In this document: positions 15,495 through 23,587 of the stretch, piece by piece
Numbering within the stretch: position 1 is the first letter of the stretch
Layout of the letters: each line of letters begins with the position of its first letter
From: SFEL01 sp964392455
Lineage (GTDB): Bacteria > Bacillota > Clostridia > Christensenellales > CAG-138
Reading direction: 5' to 3'
NCBI GenBank assembly: GCA_964392455.1
Contig: CAYMPG010000020.1
Span: 1 to 34,929, forward strand
DNA length: 34,929 bases
Made by a program: the position numbers and the translations under genes
Notes under the pieces: generated by a model
Told to the model about the DNA's origin: nothing
Databases searched by the model: none
Seen by the model: the letters and a program-made list of their open reading frames with translations, nothing else

Positions 15495-16855
15495 CGTATG
15501 CTTTCGTACCTGCCTCTGGCAATGTATTTTCCGCAGCCGCTATGGGTGAGCCGGCCGTTTTCCACCACGTGTATGCCGTTCAGTATTACTTCCCTTGCCC
15601 GGCCCTGCACATTAAACCCTGCGTAAACGGAATTATCACAATTATGTGCATGTTCCGTATCCGTAATGCATCCCTGATACAGGGGGTCCCATATGACCAC
15701 ATCCGCAGCCCTGCCCTGGGCTATCTCCCCATGGTCCTTCATGCCAAACAGCTTTGCGGCCCCTGTGGAAAGGTACTGCACCATCTGCTCAAGGGTGATG
15801 CGCCCCTCGCATACCCCGTAGGTATACATGAGCTGCCCCCGGTGCTGCACACCTGCGCCCCCGTTTGGCACCTTTGAAAAGTCATCTGCGCCCATGGCCT
15901 TCTGGGCCATGGTAAAGGAGCAGTGGTCTGTGCCGATGGCATCCAGCCTGCCCTCCCTGAGCCCCTGCCACAGGGCCTCGTTATCCTCCGCCTTTCTAAG
16001 AGGCGGGCTCATTATAAATTTTATGCCGTCAGGGTCACGGTATCTTTCATCGGTAAGCAGCAGATACTGTGGGCAGGTCTCAAGGTATACCTCCTGGCCC
16101 CTGGCCCTTGCCTGCTCTGCCTCTGCAAGGCCCTCCGCCGTGGATAGGTGAACGACATATGCTGGAGCCTCCGCAAGCTGGGCTATACGCATATACCTGC
16201 CCACTGCCTCGGCCTCCACCTCTGCAGGCCTTGAAAGGGGATGGCCCCATGGCCCCGTTACGCCCTCTGCCTTAAGCTCGCCTATCCTGCGCTGGAGCAC
16301 CTCCCAGTTTTCGCAGTGTATGCCAATAAGAGCGCCGTACTCCTTTGCCTTTTTAAGGGCGGAGTATATCTGGCCGTCATCCACCTTAAGGGCATCGTAT
16401 ACCATGTACATTTTATATGAAGTTACGCCCTGGCGGGCCATGCTTCCCATTTCCTCTGCCACGCCATCATCCCAGCGGGCAATGGCCATATGGAAGCCGT
16501 AATTGCAGGAGCTGCCCTCCGCCTTTTTGTGCCACTCCTCCAGCGCCTGCTGCAAGGTACCATCCCGCTCCTGGGTGGCAAAATCCAGTATGCAGGTGGT
16601 GCCTCCAAGTATTGCTGCCCTGGAACCCGTATCAAAATTATCCGCAGTAATGGCAGAGCCGGTATTAAGGTCAAAATGGGTATGGGTATCTATGAAGCCC
16701 GGCATTATATAGCAGCCCGTGGCGTCTATCACCTCTGCGCCGGATACCGAAAGGCCGCTGCCTACGGCGGCTATTTTATCGCCCTCTATCAGCACATCCG
16801 CCCGGATGCGCCCATCGGAATTTACTATGGTGCCGTTTTTTATAATGGTCTGCAT
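15491..16855 (-). CDS. hydA: Dihydropyrimidinase / D-hydantoinase-like hydrolase
   Basis: This cyclic-amide hydrolase has 454 residues from ATG 16855. Metal ligands His58 and His60 lie in GFIDTHTHFD, the likely carboxylated Lys148 in VTSYKMYMVYDAL, and His180 in LIGIHCEN; DAIGTDHCSF carries the late Asp. The family opens dihydropyrimidine, hydantoin or similar rings. HydA/HyuA-type genes occur in reported gut clusters for anaerobic purine and urate breakdown, so a purine-derived ring intermediate is a likely substrate. GGAGGAA lies six bases before the start; an in-frame extension to 16939 runs into the riboswitch terminator and was rejected. It is the first gene of the leftward operon. Confidence 0.85.
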   Translation of the reverse strand: MQTIIKNGTIVNSDGRIRADVLIEGDKIAAVGSGLSVSGAEVIDATGCYIMPGFIDTHTHFDLNTGSAITADNFDTGSRAAILGGTTCILDFATQERDGTLQQALEEWHKKAEGSSCNYGFHMAIARWDDGVAEEMGSMARQGVTSYKMYMVYDALKVDDGQIYSALKKAKEYGALIGIHCENWEVLQRRIGELKAEGVTGPWGHPLSRPAEVEAEAVGRYMRIAQLAEAPAYVVHLSTAEGLAEAEQARARGQEVYLETCPQYLLLTDERYRDPDGIKFIMSPPLRKAEDNEALWQGLREGRLDAIGTDHCSFTMAQKAMGADDFSKVPNGGAGVQHRGQLMYTYGVCEGRITLEQMVQYLSTGAAKLFGMKDHGEIAQGRAADVVIWDPLYQGCITDTEHAHNCDNSVYAGFNVQGRAREVILNGIHVVENGRLTHSGCGKYIARGRYESIR

Positions 16856-16910
16856 ATGTGTTCCTCCGAAGAAATAGATTACTGTATGATGCCCATATTT
16901 ATAATGACGT

Positions 16911-16959
16911 GAAAACAAAAAGCGCCCGCAAAAGCCCATCTGCAGGGCAATGCGGCGCT
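16911..16959 (-). terminator. Riboswitch-controlled terminator before hydA
   Basis: On the minus strand AGCGCCGCA (16959-16951) pairs with TGCGGGCGCT (16930-16921), with an inner GCCC/GGGC stem, followed by TTTTGTTTT. Its 5' arm includes the four bases (16958-16955) that form the 3' side of aptamer helix P1, so the two structures exclude each other. Confidence 0.8.
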
Positions 16960-17037
16960 CATAGCGGGCCGGAAGGCTTTCAGCCGGGGCGGCCGGTAGA
17001 AACTCCCGGGCCGTTTCCCCGGGATTATATGATGCGC
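16955..17037 (-). promoter_or_regulatory. Purine riboswitch aptamer (guanine-class, atypical)
   Basis: The minus strand shows the purine-riboswitch core in order. P1 5' arm is GCGCATCA (17037-17030), then joining TATAAT and a 6-bp P2 (CCCGGG / CCCGGG). L2 is GAAACGG, like the standard GATATGG. J2/3 AGTTTCTACC is identical to the canonical core. P3 has a bulge and a long apical part with GGCTGAAAGCC, then CTATG with C at the ligand-pairing position, and P1 3' arm TGAGCGC. Departures from consensus: the base normally A just before that C is missing or replaced by G, and P3/L3 is enlarged. C at the pairing position argues for a 6-oxo purine (guanine, xanthine, 8-oxoguanine), not adenine. Confidence 0.82.
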
Positions 17038-17070
17038 TGAAATGACGCCGGGCATACCCCGGCTGTATTT

Positions 17071-17099
17071 ATATTATCACCGGGCGGAAAAAAATGCAA
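17071..17099 (-). promoter_or_regulatory. Promoter of the leftward purine operon
   Basis: Minus-strand TTGCAT (17099-17094), a 17-base spacer and TAATAT (17076-17071). Transcription would start near 17064, about 27 bases ahead of the riboswitch P1 helix. Confidence 0.6.
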
Positions 17100-17306
17100 T
17101 AATCACCCCCCTCTTTTATTCCTGCCGGTACTTTCGTATAATTTTCACAAAAAATGCTTTCCCCCGCCGCCCGCTTGTGCTATACTTCAATAAACAATCT
17201 TATGCAATTTTTTTGTTATAACCTCATTCTTTTTTAGCCGGGCATCTGATGGATGCCTTAGTGGCGCATCTCGTATCTTTTATAAACTGAATACAGGAGG
17301 GTATAA

Positions 17307-18998
17307 ATGAAGCTGCACGAACTGATAACCGCATCGCTCAATGGCCAGGCCACGCTGGTGGTTAAAAACGCCAATGTGGTAAACGTATTTACCAACGAAA
17401 TAATCAGGGCAGATGTGGCCCTCTGCGACGATACCATCATAGGCGTGGGCGAGGGCTTTACCGCCCCCGAGGTCATCGACGCAGAAGGCGCATACCTTTG
17501 CCCCGGCTTCATAGATGCCCATGTACACATAGAAAGCAGCATGGTGATACCCGATTCCTTCTCCCGGGTGATAATGCCCCACGGTACCACCACCATAATC
17601 GCAGACCCCCACGAAATTGCAAACGTGGCGGGTGTGGCAGGCATAAGGGCCATATACAAGCTCTCTGACGACCTGCCGCTTAGGGTGATGTTCATGATGC
17701 CCTCCTGCGTGCCGGCCACCCCCTTTGAAAACTCCGGCGCCAACCTTATAGCCGAGGATATGGAGCAATTCCTCCGCAAGAGCCGTATGCTGGGCCTTGG
17801 GGAGGTGATGGATTGCGGCAGCGCAATAAACTGCTCCAAGGATATGCTGGATAAGCTCCGTCTCTTTGACGGCCGCCCCATAGATGGCCACGCTCCCCTG
17901 CTCTCGGGCAGGGCGCTGAATGCCTACCGCATAGCCGGCCCCTCCACAGACCACGAGTGCAGCAACTTTGACGAGGTGCTGGAAAAGCTCCGCACCGGCA
18001 TGAAGATACTGCTGAGGGTGGGCTCCGCCGCAAATGATATCGACAGGGTGCTCACCGAGATAGTGCGCCGCGGCCTGCCCACGGAAAACATGATGTTCTG
18101 CACCGATGACAAGCACATCGAGGATATACGCAAGGATGGCCACATAAACTGCATCGCCCGGCTTGCCGTAAAGTGCGGCGTAGACCCCATAGAGGCTGTA
18201 AAGATGGCCAGCTACAACGCTGCCCGTGCCTACGGCCTGAGGAATATCGGCGCCATTGCCCCCGGCTACAAGGGAGACATGGTGCTATTTAAAGACCTTA
18301 AGGACTTTGAGGTGGTAAGGGTATTCACCCGCTTCGGCAGGCCCTATGAGGATAAGCCCACCCCAATGCCCATCATACCCCCCGCCGTATTCAACAGCGT
18401 TCATCTGCCTCCCCTTTCTGCGGAGTCCCTCAGGCTGCCTGCAAAGGAGATAATGCCGGTTATCAGCCTGATAGACGGGCAGCTTGTGAATAAGCGGGAG
18501 GATGTGCCCGTGCTGCGGGATGAAAACGGCCTGTTCCTTTCCGGCAACGGGCTCAATAAGCTGGCCGTCATAGAGCGGCATCATTACACCGGCAATATTG
18601 GCCTTGGCATACTGAAGGGCTTCGGCGTGAAAAATGGGGCAATGGCCTCCACCGTGGGGCACGATTCCCATAACCTTATCATCGCAGGCGATAACGATGA
18701 GGATATGCTCATGGCGGCAGAGGCCCTGAGGGACTGCGGCGGCGGCATATGCGTTGTAAGCCGGGGCATAGTCCTTGCAAGGCTGCCCCTGCCCATAGGC
18801 GGCATAATGACAGATGCCCCCGTGCAGGATGTGCTGGAGCGGCAGCAGGCGCTGCTGGATGCTGCACGGCATATAGGCATATCCGGCTCCAGCGACCCCA
18901 TGGTCACCCTTTCCTTCCTGGCGCTGCCTGTGATACCCAGCATACGCCTTACGGATAAGGGCCTGTTTGACTCTGTGAACTTTAGCTTCATACAGTAA
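17307..18998 (+). CDS. adeC: Adenine deaminase
   Basis: The 563-residue protein is an AdeC-type adenine deaminase. It has the metal-site motif CPGFIDAHVHIESSM (near residue 70), PHGTTTIIADPHEIANV, GEVMDCGS, DGHAPLLSG, TDHECSN, FCTDDKHIEDI, and the C-terminal domain with ASTVGHDSHNLIIAGDNDEDM. It converts adenine to hypoxanthine and ammonia. Length is normal for the family. The start ATG follows GGAGGG at good distance. It leads the rightward operon adeC-xdhABC, 49 bases ahead of xdhA, so its product hypoxanthine can feed directly into the xanthine dehydrogenase. Confidence 0.95.
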   Translation: MKLHELITASLNGQATLVVKNANVVNVFTNEIIRADVALCDDTIIGVGEGFTAPEVIDAEGAYLCPGFIDAHVHIESSMVIPDSFSRVIMPHGTTTIIADPHEIANVAGVAGIRAIYKLSDDLPLRVMFMMPSCVPATPFENSGANLIAEDMEQFLRKSRMLGLGEVMDCGSAINCSKDMLDKLRLFDGRPIDGHAPLLSGRALNAYRIAGPSTDHECSNFDEVLEKLRTGMKILLRVGSAANDIDRVLTEIVRRGLPTENMMFCTDDKHIEDIRKDGHINCIARLAVKCGVDPIEAVKMASYNAARAYGLRNIGAIAPGYKGDMVLFKDLKDFEVVRVFTRFGRPYEDKPTPMPIIPPAVFNSVHLPPLSAESLRLPAKEIMPVISLIDGQLVNKREDVPVLRDENGLFLSGNGLNKLAVIERHHYTGNIGLGILKGFGVKNGAMASTVGHDSHNLIIAGDNDEDMLMAAEALRDCGGGICVVSRGIVLARLPLPIGGIMTDAPVQDVLERQQALLDAARHIGISGSSDPMVTLSFLALPVIPSIRLTDKGLFDSVNFSFIQ

Positions 18999-19047
18999 GC
19001 TGCACATACCCCTATATCTGCTCAACCCTATTTAAGGAGGTAACCCA

Positions 19048-21336
19048 ATGAACAAGACCGGCAGGAGCGAAGCCCGAGTTGACGCTTTTGACAAGGTCAC
19101 CGGCCGCACCAAATACTATGAGGACAGAATGCCCGGCGATGCCCTGTATATCAGGGTAAAACATTCAGAGATAGCCCACGGCTACGTAAAGAGCATAGAC
19201 ACCTCCGCTGCGCTGAATATCCCGGGCGTGGTAAAGGTGCTCACCTGCTTTGACGTGCCTGATATTCCCTTCCCCACCGCAGGCCACCCCTGGAGCATGG
19301 ACCCTGACCATCAGGATGTGAAGGACAGGAAGCTGCTCAATCAGCACGTTCGCTACTATGGGGATGACATTGCCGCCGTAATAGCCGAAAACGAGGTGGC
19401 TGCCGTTCAGGCCGTCCGTGCGCTGAAGGTGGAATATGAGGAGCTGCCCTTTGTGCTGGATCCTCTGGAGGCCATGAAGGAGGGCGCCCCCGTAATACAC
19501 GAGGCCTATCCCGATAACATCCTCAAGCATACCTCCATGGCCAAGGGAGACTATGACCAGGCCATCAAGGCCCCCGGCCTTACAAAGGTGGAGGGCTGGT
19601 ATGACACCCCCACCGTGCAGCATTGCCACATTGAAAACCACGGCTGCTATTCCTATGAGGAAAACGGCCGCATAGTGGTGATATCCTCCACCCAGATACC
19701 CCATATCATCCGCCGCATAGTGGGCCAGGCCCTGGGCCGCCCCTGGTCGGATATACGCATAATAAAGCCCTACATCGGCGGCGGCTTTGGCAATAAGCAG
19801 GATGCCCTCTATGAGCCCCTGTGCGCCTGGTGCTGCACCATGGTGGGCGGGCGCACCGTTCGCATGGATTGCTCCCGTGAGGAGACCTTCGTATCCAACA
19901 GGGTACGCCATGCAATACGCTTCCATATCGTCTCCTGGCTTAATCCCGATGGCACCCTTGCCGCCCGCAAGGTGGAGTGCTACTCCAATCAGGGCGCATA
20001 TGCCTCCCATGGCCACAGCATAGTTGCCAAGGCAATGGGTTCCTTCGCCCAGATATACCCCTGCCCCAATATGCAGTGCGACAGCTATACGGTATTTACA
20101 AATATGCCCGTTGCAGGCGCAATGCGTGGCTACGGTATGCCCCAGGCCTCCTTTGCAGACGATGCCAATATTGACGACTGTGCAAAGGCAATGGGCATAG
20201 AGCCCCTTGAATACCGCAACAGGATAATCATGCCCAAGGGCTTTGTGGATGGCTTCACCCACAATGTAAACTATGAGGATTCCTTCCGCCAGTGCATGGA
20301 AAAGGGCGCAAAGGCTCTGGATTACTACAAAAAGCTCGAGGAATACTCCAAGGACAGCGGCCCCGTGCGCCGTGGCGTGGGCGTAGCCGCCTTCTGGTAC
20401 AATACAGGCGTATATCCCATCTCCCTTGAGACCTCCTCAAACCGTATGCAGCTCAACCTTGACGGCACCGTCACCATGCAGTGCGGCGAAACCGAAATAG
20501 GCCAGGGCGCAGATACCGCCTATGCCCAGATGACCGCCCAGGTGGTGGGCCTTAAGAGCTACCGGGATGTGCGTGTGGTAAGCTGCCAGGATACCGATAT
20601 AACCCCCACCGGCCTTGGAGCCTATGCCTCCCGCCAGACCTATATGGCAGGCTTCTCCATAAAGCAGACCGGCGAGCTGCTCAAGAAAAAGATACTGGAC
20701 TATGCCTGCGAGATCACCCGCCAGATGCCTGCAAATCTTGACATAGTGGATGGCAACATAGTGCGCGTGGCAGATGACTCGGTGCTGATGTCCCTGTCCG
20801 AGCTTGCAATGACCGCCCAGTACAACCCTGTGCACAGCGAGCATATCACCGCCGAATCCACCTATACCATCCGCAACAACGCCTACTCCTTCGGCTGCAC
20901 CTTTGCCGAGGTGGAGGTGGATATCCCCATGTGCAAGGTAAAGCTTGTGAATATCGTAAATGTACACGATTGCGGCAAGCTGATAAACCCTGCCCTTGCT
21001 GAAGCCCAGGTGCATGGCGGCATGAGCATGGGCATTGGCTACGGGCTGAGCGAGCAGCTGCTCTTTGATCAGAAGACCGGCCGCCCCCTCAATAACAACC
21101 TGCTGGATTACAAGCTCTCCACCTTTATGGATCATCCCGACCTTCAGGCGGAGTTTGTGGAAAACTTTGAGCCCACCTCCCCCTTTGGCACAAAGGCCCT
21201 GGGTGAGCCCCCTGCCTGCTCCGCAGCTCCCGCCATACGCAATGCCATACTCAATGCCACAGGCGTTGCCATAAATCAGCTTCCCATCAACCCCCACAGG
21301 CTGTTTGCCCGCTTCAGCGAAGAGGGCCTCATATAA
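19048..21336 (+). CDS. xdhA: Xanthine dehydrogenase, molybdenum-binding subunit
   Basis: This 762-residue subunit belongs to the xanthine dehydrogenase/aldehyde oxidase family. It has the N-terminal a/b hammerhead region (TGRTKYYEDRMPGDALY), GGGFGNKQ near residue 244 at the molybdopterin site, AMRGYGMPQ with the substrate Arg near 359, EIGQGADTAYAQ with the cofactor-contacting Gln, and KALGEPP with the catalytic Glu near residue 720. It hydroxylates hypoxanthine and xanthine to urate. The GNK in place of the usual GGK is a small variation. A strong AAGGAGGT site precedes ATG at 19048. It is followed by the FAD and 2Fe-2S subunits, giving the complete three-subunit enzyme. A nicotinate- or other purine-hydroxylase specificity cannot be ruled out. 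Confidence 0.92.
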   Translation: MNKTGRSEARVDAFDKVTGRTKYYEDRMPGDALYIRVKHSEIAHGYVKSIDTSAALNIPGVVKVLTCFDVPDIPFPTAGHPWSMDPDHQDVKDRKLLNQHVRYYGDDIAAVIAENEVAAVQAVRALKVEYEELPFVLDPLEAMKEGAPVIHEAYPDNILKHTSMAKGDYDQAIKAPGLTKVEGWYDTPTVQHCHIENHGCYSYEENGRIVVISSTQIPHIIRRIVGQALGRPWSDIRIIKPYIGGGFGNKQDALYEPLCAWCCTMVGGRTVRMDCSREETFVSNRVRHAIRFHIVSWLNPDGTLAARKVECYSNQGAYASHGHSIVAKAMGSFAQIYPCPNMQCDSYTVFTNMPVAGAMRGYGMPQASFADDANIDDCAKAMGIEPLEYRNRIIMPKGFVDGFTHNVNYEDSFRQCMEKGAKALDYYKKLEEYSKDSGPVRRGVGVAAFWYNTGVYPISLETSSNRMQLNLDGTVTMQCGETEIGQGADTAYAQMTAQVVGLKSYRDVRVVSCQDTDITPTGLGAYASRQTYMAGFSIKQTGELLKKKILDYACEITRQMPANLDIVDGNIVRVADDSVLMSLSELAMTAQYNPVHSEHITAESTYTIRNNAYSFGCTFAEVEVDIPMCKVKLVNIVNVHDCGKLINPALAEAQVHGGMSMGIGYGLSEQLLFDQKTGRPLNNNLLDYKLSTFMDHPDLQAEFVENFEPTSPFGTKALGEPPACSAAPAIRNAILNATGVAINQLPINPHRLFARFSEEGLI

Positions 21337-21360
21337 CATCAGGAAAGGAGATACACGATC

Positions 21361-22242
21361 ATGTACGATATGAAGGCACTATACGAAGCCGAAAGCGTTT
21401 CCCACGCCATTGAGCTCCTTACCGCCCACCCTGAGGCCAAGATAATCGCCGGCGGCAGCGACGTGCTGGTGCAGATGCGGGAAGGCCGCCTTGCAGGGTG
21501 CGAGCTTGTGAGCATATATATGCTGGATGAGCTCCGGGGCATTTCCATGGATGAGGATGGCACCATCCGCATACTGCCCCTTACCAGCTTCTCCCACATT
21601 ACCCGCCACCCCATCATTCAGCAGCATATAAATGTGCTGGGTGAGGCAGTGGATATGGTGGGCGGCCCCCAGATACGCAATATAGGCACCATCGGCGGCA
21701 ATACCTGCAATGGCGTTACCTCAGCCGATTCTGCCTCCACCCTCCACGCCTACGATGCCATAATGGAAATCACCGGGCCAGACGGCGTGCGCCAGATGCC
21801 CATAAGAGAGTTTTACATCAAGGCGGGCAAGGTGGCCTTGGAGCACAATGAGCTGCTGACCGCCATACTCATCAAAAAGGAAAGCTACGAGGGCTACAAG
21901 GGCCACTATATCAAGTACGCCATGCGTAACGCCATGGATATAGCCACCACCGGCTGCTCTGTAAACGTTAAGCTCTCCCCGGATAAAAAGCTCATTGAAA
22001 ACGCCCGCATCGCCTATGGCGTTGCAGCCCCCGTGCCAATGAGGGCATTCTCCCCCGAGGCTGCCGTAAATGGCAAGCCCGTATCCCAGGAGACCATTCA
22101 GGCCTTTGGCGAAGCTGCTCTGCTGGATGTTAACCCCCGCACAAGCTGGCGTGCCACCAAGGAATTCCGCCTGCACCTTGCCAAGGAGCTTGCCATGAAG
22201 GCACTCACTGAGGCAATAAAACTTTCAGGAGGTGAGCTGTAA
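21361..22242 (+). CDS. xdhB: Xanthine dehydrogenase, FAD-binding subunit
   Basis: The 293-residue subunit has the FAD-binding motifs IIAGGSDVLVQMREG (near residue 30) and GGPQIRNIGTIGGNTCNG (near 100), followed by the CO-dehydrogenase flavoprotein C-terminal domain. It passes electrons from the iron-sulfur subunit to the final acceptor. The gene starts 24 bases after xdhA with GGAAAGGAG upstream, and its stop overlaps the xdhC start by one base, so the subunits are made together. Confidence 0.93.
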   Translation: MYDMKALYEAESVSHAIELLTAHPEAKIIAGGSDVLVQMREGRLAGCELVSIYMLDELRGISMDEDGTIRILPLTSFSHITRHPIIQQHINVLGEAVDMVGGPQIRNIGTIGGNTCNGVTSADSASTLHAYDAIMEITGPDGVRQMPIREFYIKAGKVALEHNELLTAILIKKESYEGYKGHYIKYAMRNAMDIATTGCSVNVKLSPDKKLIENARIAYGVAAPVPMRAFSPEAAVNGKPVSQETIQAFGEAALLDVNPRTSWRATKEFRLHLAKELAMKALTEAIKLSGGEL

Positions 22243-22733
22243 TGCACGAAACTCAGTATAAGCTGCTAAAATGCACCATCAACGGCAAGCCCGTTGAAAA
22301 GATGATAGACGTTCGTGCCTCCCTTACCGACCTCCTCCGCAATGACTTCCGCCTTACCTCCGTGAAAAAGGGCTGCGAGGTGGGCGAATGCGGCGCCTGC
22401 AATGTTATCATTGACGGCGAGTGCTTCAATAGCTGCATTTACCTTGCGGTATGGGCAGAGGGCAAGAATATCCGCACCCTTGAGAGCCTTATGGGGCCAA
22501 ACGGGGAGCTTTCGGATATTCAGCAGGCCTTTATAGATGAAACCGCCGTACAGTGCGGCTTCTGCACCCCCGGCTTTATCATGACCGCCGTTGAAATTCT
22601 GGAATCCGGCAGGGAATACTCCCGTGAGGAGCTCCGCAAGCTCCTTTCCGGCCACCTGTGCCGCTGCACCGGCTATGAAAACATACTCAATGCCGTGGAA
22701 AAGACCATGAAAAAGCGGCTGGGCAAGGCATAG
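22242..22733 (+). CDS. xdhC: Xanthine dehydrogenase, 2Fe-2S subunit
   Basis: This 163-residue protein has two iron-sulfur clusters: a plant-ferredoxin-type site (CEVGECGACNV and a later Cys) and the helical-domain site (CGFCTPGF and CRCTGYENI). It relays electrons from the molybdenum centre to FAD. Its ATG overlaps the xdhB stop (TAATG), with an AGGAGGTG site inside the end of xdhB. It is the last gene of the adeC-xdh operon and is followed by a terminator. The symbol follows the E. coli subunit naming; it is not the XdhC insertion chaperone of other species. Confidence 0.94.
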   Translation: MHETQYKLLKCTINGKPVEKMIDVRASLTDLLRNDFRLTSVKKGCEVGECGACNVIIDGECFNSCIYLAVWAEGKNIRTLESLMGPNGELSDIQQAFIDETAVQCGFCTPGFIMTAVEILESGREYSREELRKLLSGHLCRCTGYENILNAVEKTMKKRLGKA

Positions 22734-22775
22734 CCTCCAGCCTGTCCCCCTTTTAGAGGCAAAAAGCACATAATC

Positions 22776-22805
22776 AAAAAGGCGCATTTTCAAATGCGCC
22801 TTTTA
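22776..22805. terminator. Bidirectional terminator between xdhC and dut
   Basis: A long symmetric stem, AAAAAGGCGCATTT with its complement, has A and T runs on the two sides. It separates the converging xdhC and dut genes. Confidence 0.9.
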
Positions 22806-22854
22806 TAATGGCTTTAAGCCGGTGTTTTGTTTTTTCGTTATGCTGCCCCGCTGC

Positions 22855-23358
22855 CTACTTGCCGCTGCTGCCCAGCGCACCGGTCATTCGCTCTGAGGAT
22901 ATGGCCATAAGCTCCTGATAGCTCACCTGGTTTATGCAGGTTTTAGGCACAGGCAGCAGCACCGCCTGGCTTGCAGCCTTGCTGGTGTAATATACTATAA
23001 AATTTTCAGTTTGTGCAAGTTTGTCAAAGTATTCCTGCATTTTGGGCTTTGCAAAGTACAGGGGTATATCGTTAAGGTTGGTCATGGGCAAAAACCACTC
23101 TCCCCGGTAGCCGGAATCTATCACGCCGCAGCGCTTGGCTATGCCCTTTGAGCCGGTGGAGCCACGCTCCTGTATCTGGAAATAATAGCCGCTGTCCACG
23201 GCGGAGGCTATGCCGGTGGGCAGCATACGGGTCTCATGGGGCTCAAGCCTGATAAAATCCTCATCAAAGCACAGGAATATATCGTATCCTGCGTCCTCCT
23301 CCCGCTTGGTGGGGATGACCGCATCCTCCCTTACCTTGGCAAACCATATATTTACCAT
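22855..23358 (-). CDS. dut: dUTP diphosphatase-like protein
   Basis: The 167-residue protein shows the five motifs of trimeric dUTPases: EDAGYDIFL (motif 1), RGSTGSKGI (2), GVIDSGYRGEW (3, with catalytic Asp), QAVLLPV (4), and C-terminal SSERMTGALGSSGK (5, the P-loop-like flexible arm). It hydrolyses dUTP to dUMP and pyrophosphate, keeping uracil out of DNA. It has an extra segment of about 25 residues between motifs 3 and 4 (around 100-130). The start ATG follows AAGGAG. It stands alone between two operons. Confidence 0.85.
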   Translation of the reverse strand: MVNIWFAKVREDAVIPTKREEDAGYDIFLCFDEDFIRLEPHETRMLPTGIASAVDSGYYFQIQERGSTGSKGIAKRCGVIDSGYRGEWFLPMTNLNDIPLYFAKPKMQEYFDKLAQTENFIVYYTSKAASQAVLLPVPKTCINQVSYQELMAISSERMTGALGSSGK

Positions 23359-23485
23359 ACTGCATACCTCTCCTTGCGTTGATATATGATGCTGTTTATT
23401 ATACTCCCTGCCGGCGTTTCAGGGCAACAGGGCAGGTAAGTTTTGCTGCGGCAGAATATATATTATCTATCACGCATACAGCATA

Positions 23486-23514
23486 TTGAAATGAGCATTG
23501 TCATGCAATATTAT
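23486..23514 (+). promoter_or_regulatory. Promoter of the buk-ptb-ior operon
   Basis: TTGAAA at 23486-23491, a 17-base spacer and TATTAT at 23509-23514 lie about 75 bases ahead of buk. The dut-buk gap (23359-23587) holds nothing else I can name. Confidence 0.55.
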
Positions 23515-23587
23515 AGAAGAAAGATTGCATATCGGTACCAATATATCGTTATTAAATAAACAATTTCAAATGGAGGCAACAGGATTC

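Larger units (their letters stand above)
16856..17306. other. Divergent control region between hydA and adeC
   Basis: The left part holds the hydA promoter, a 5' hairpin (GCCGGG / CCCGGC, about 17046-17062), the purine aptamer and its terminator, all on the minus strand. The right part (17101-17306) must carry the adeC promoter. Candidate -10 hexamers TATAAT near 17138 and TATACT near 17181 occur, but neither has a clear -35. A small hairpin GGCATC/GATGCC near 17242 lies in the adeC leader. No aptamer was recognised on the adeC side. Confidence 0.6.

Noticed and set aside
17101..17306. Second purine aptamer on the adeC side
   Set aside because: No TATAAT...GTTTCTACC core order or matching helices; only a small hairpin is present.
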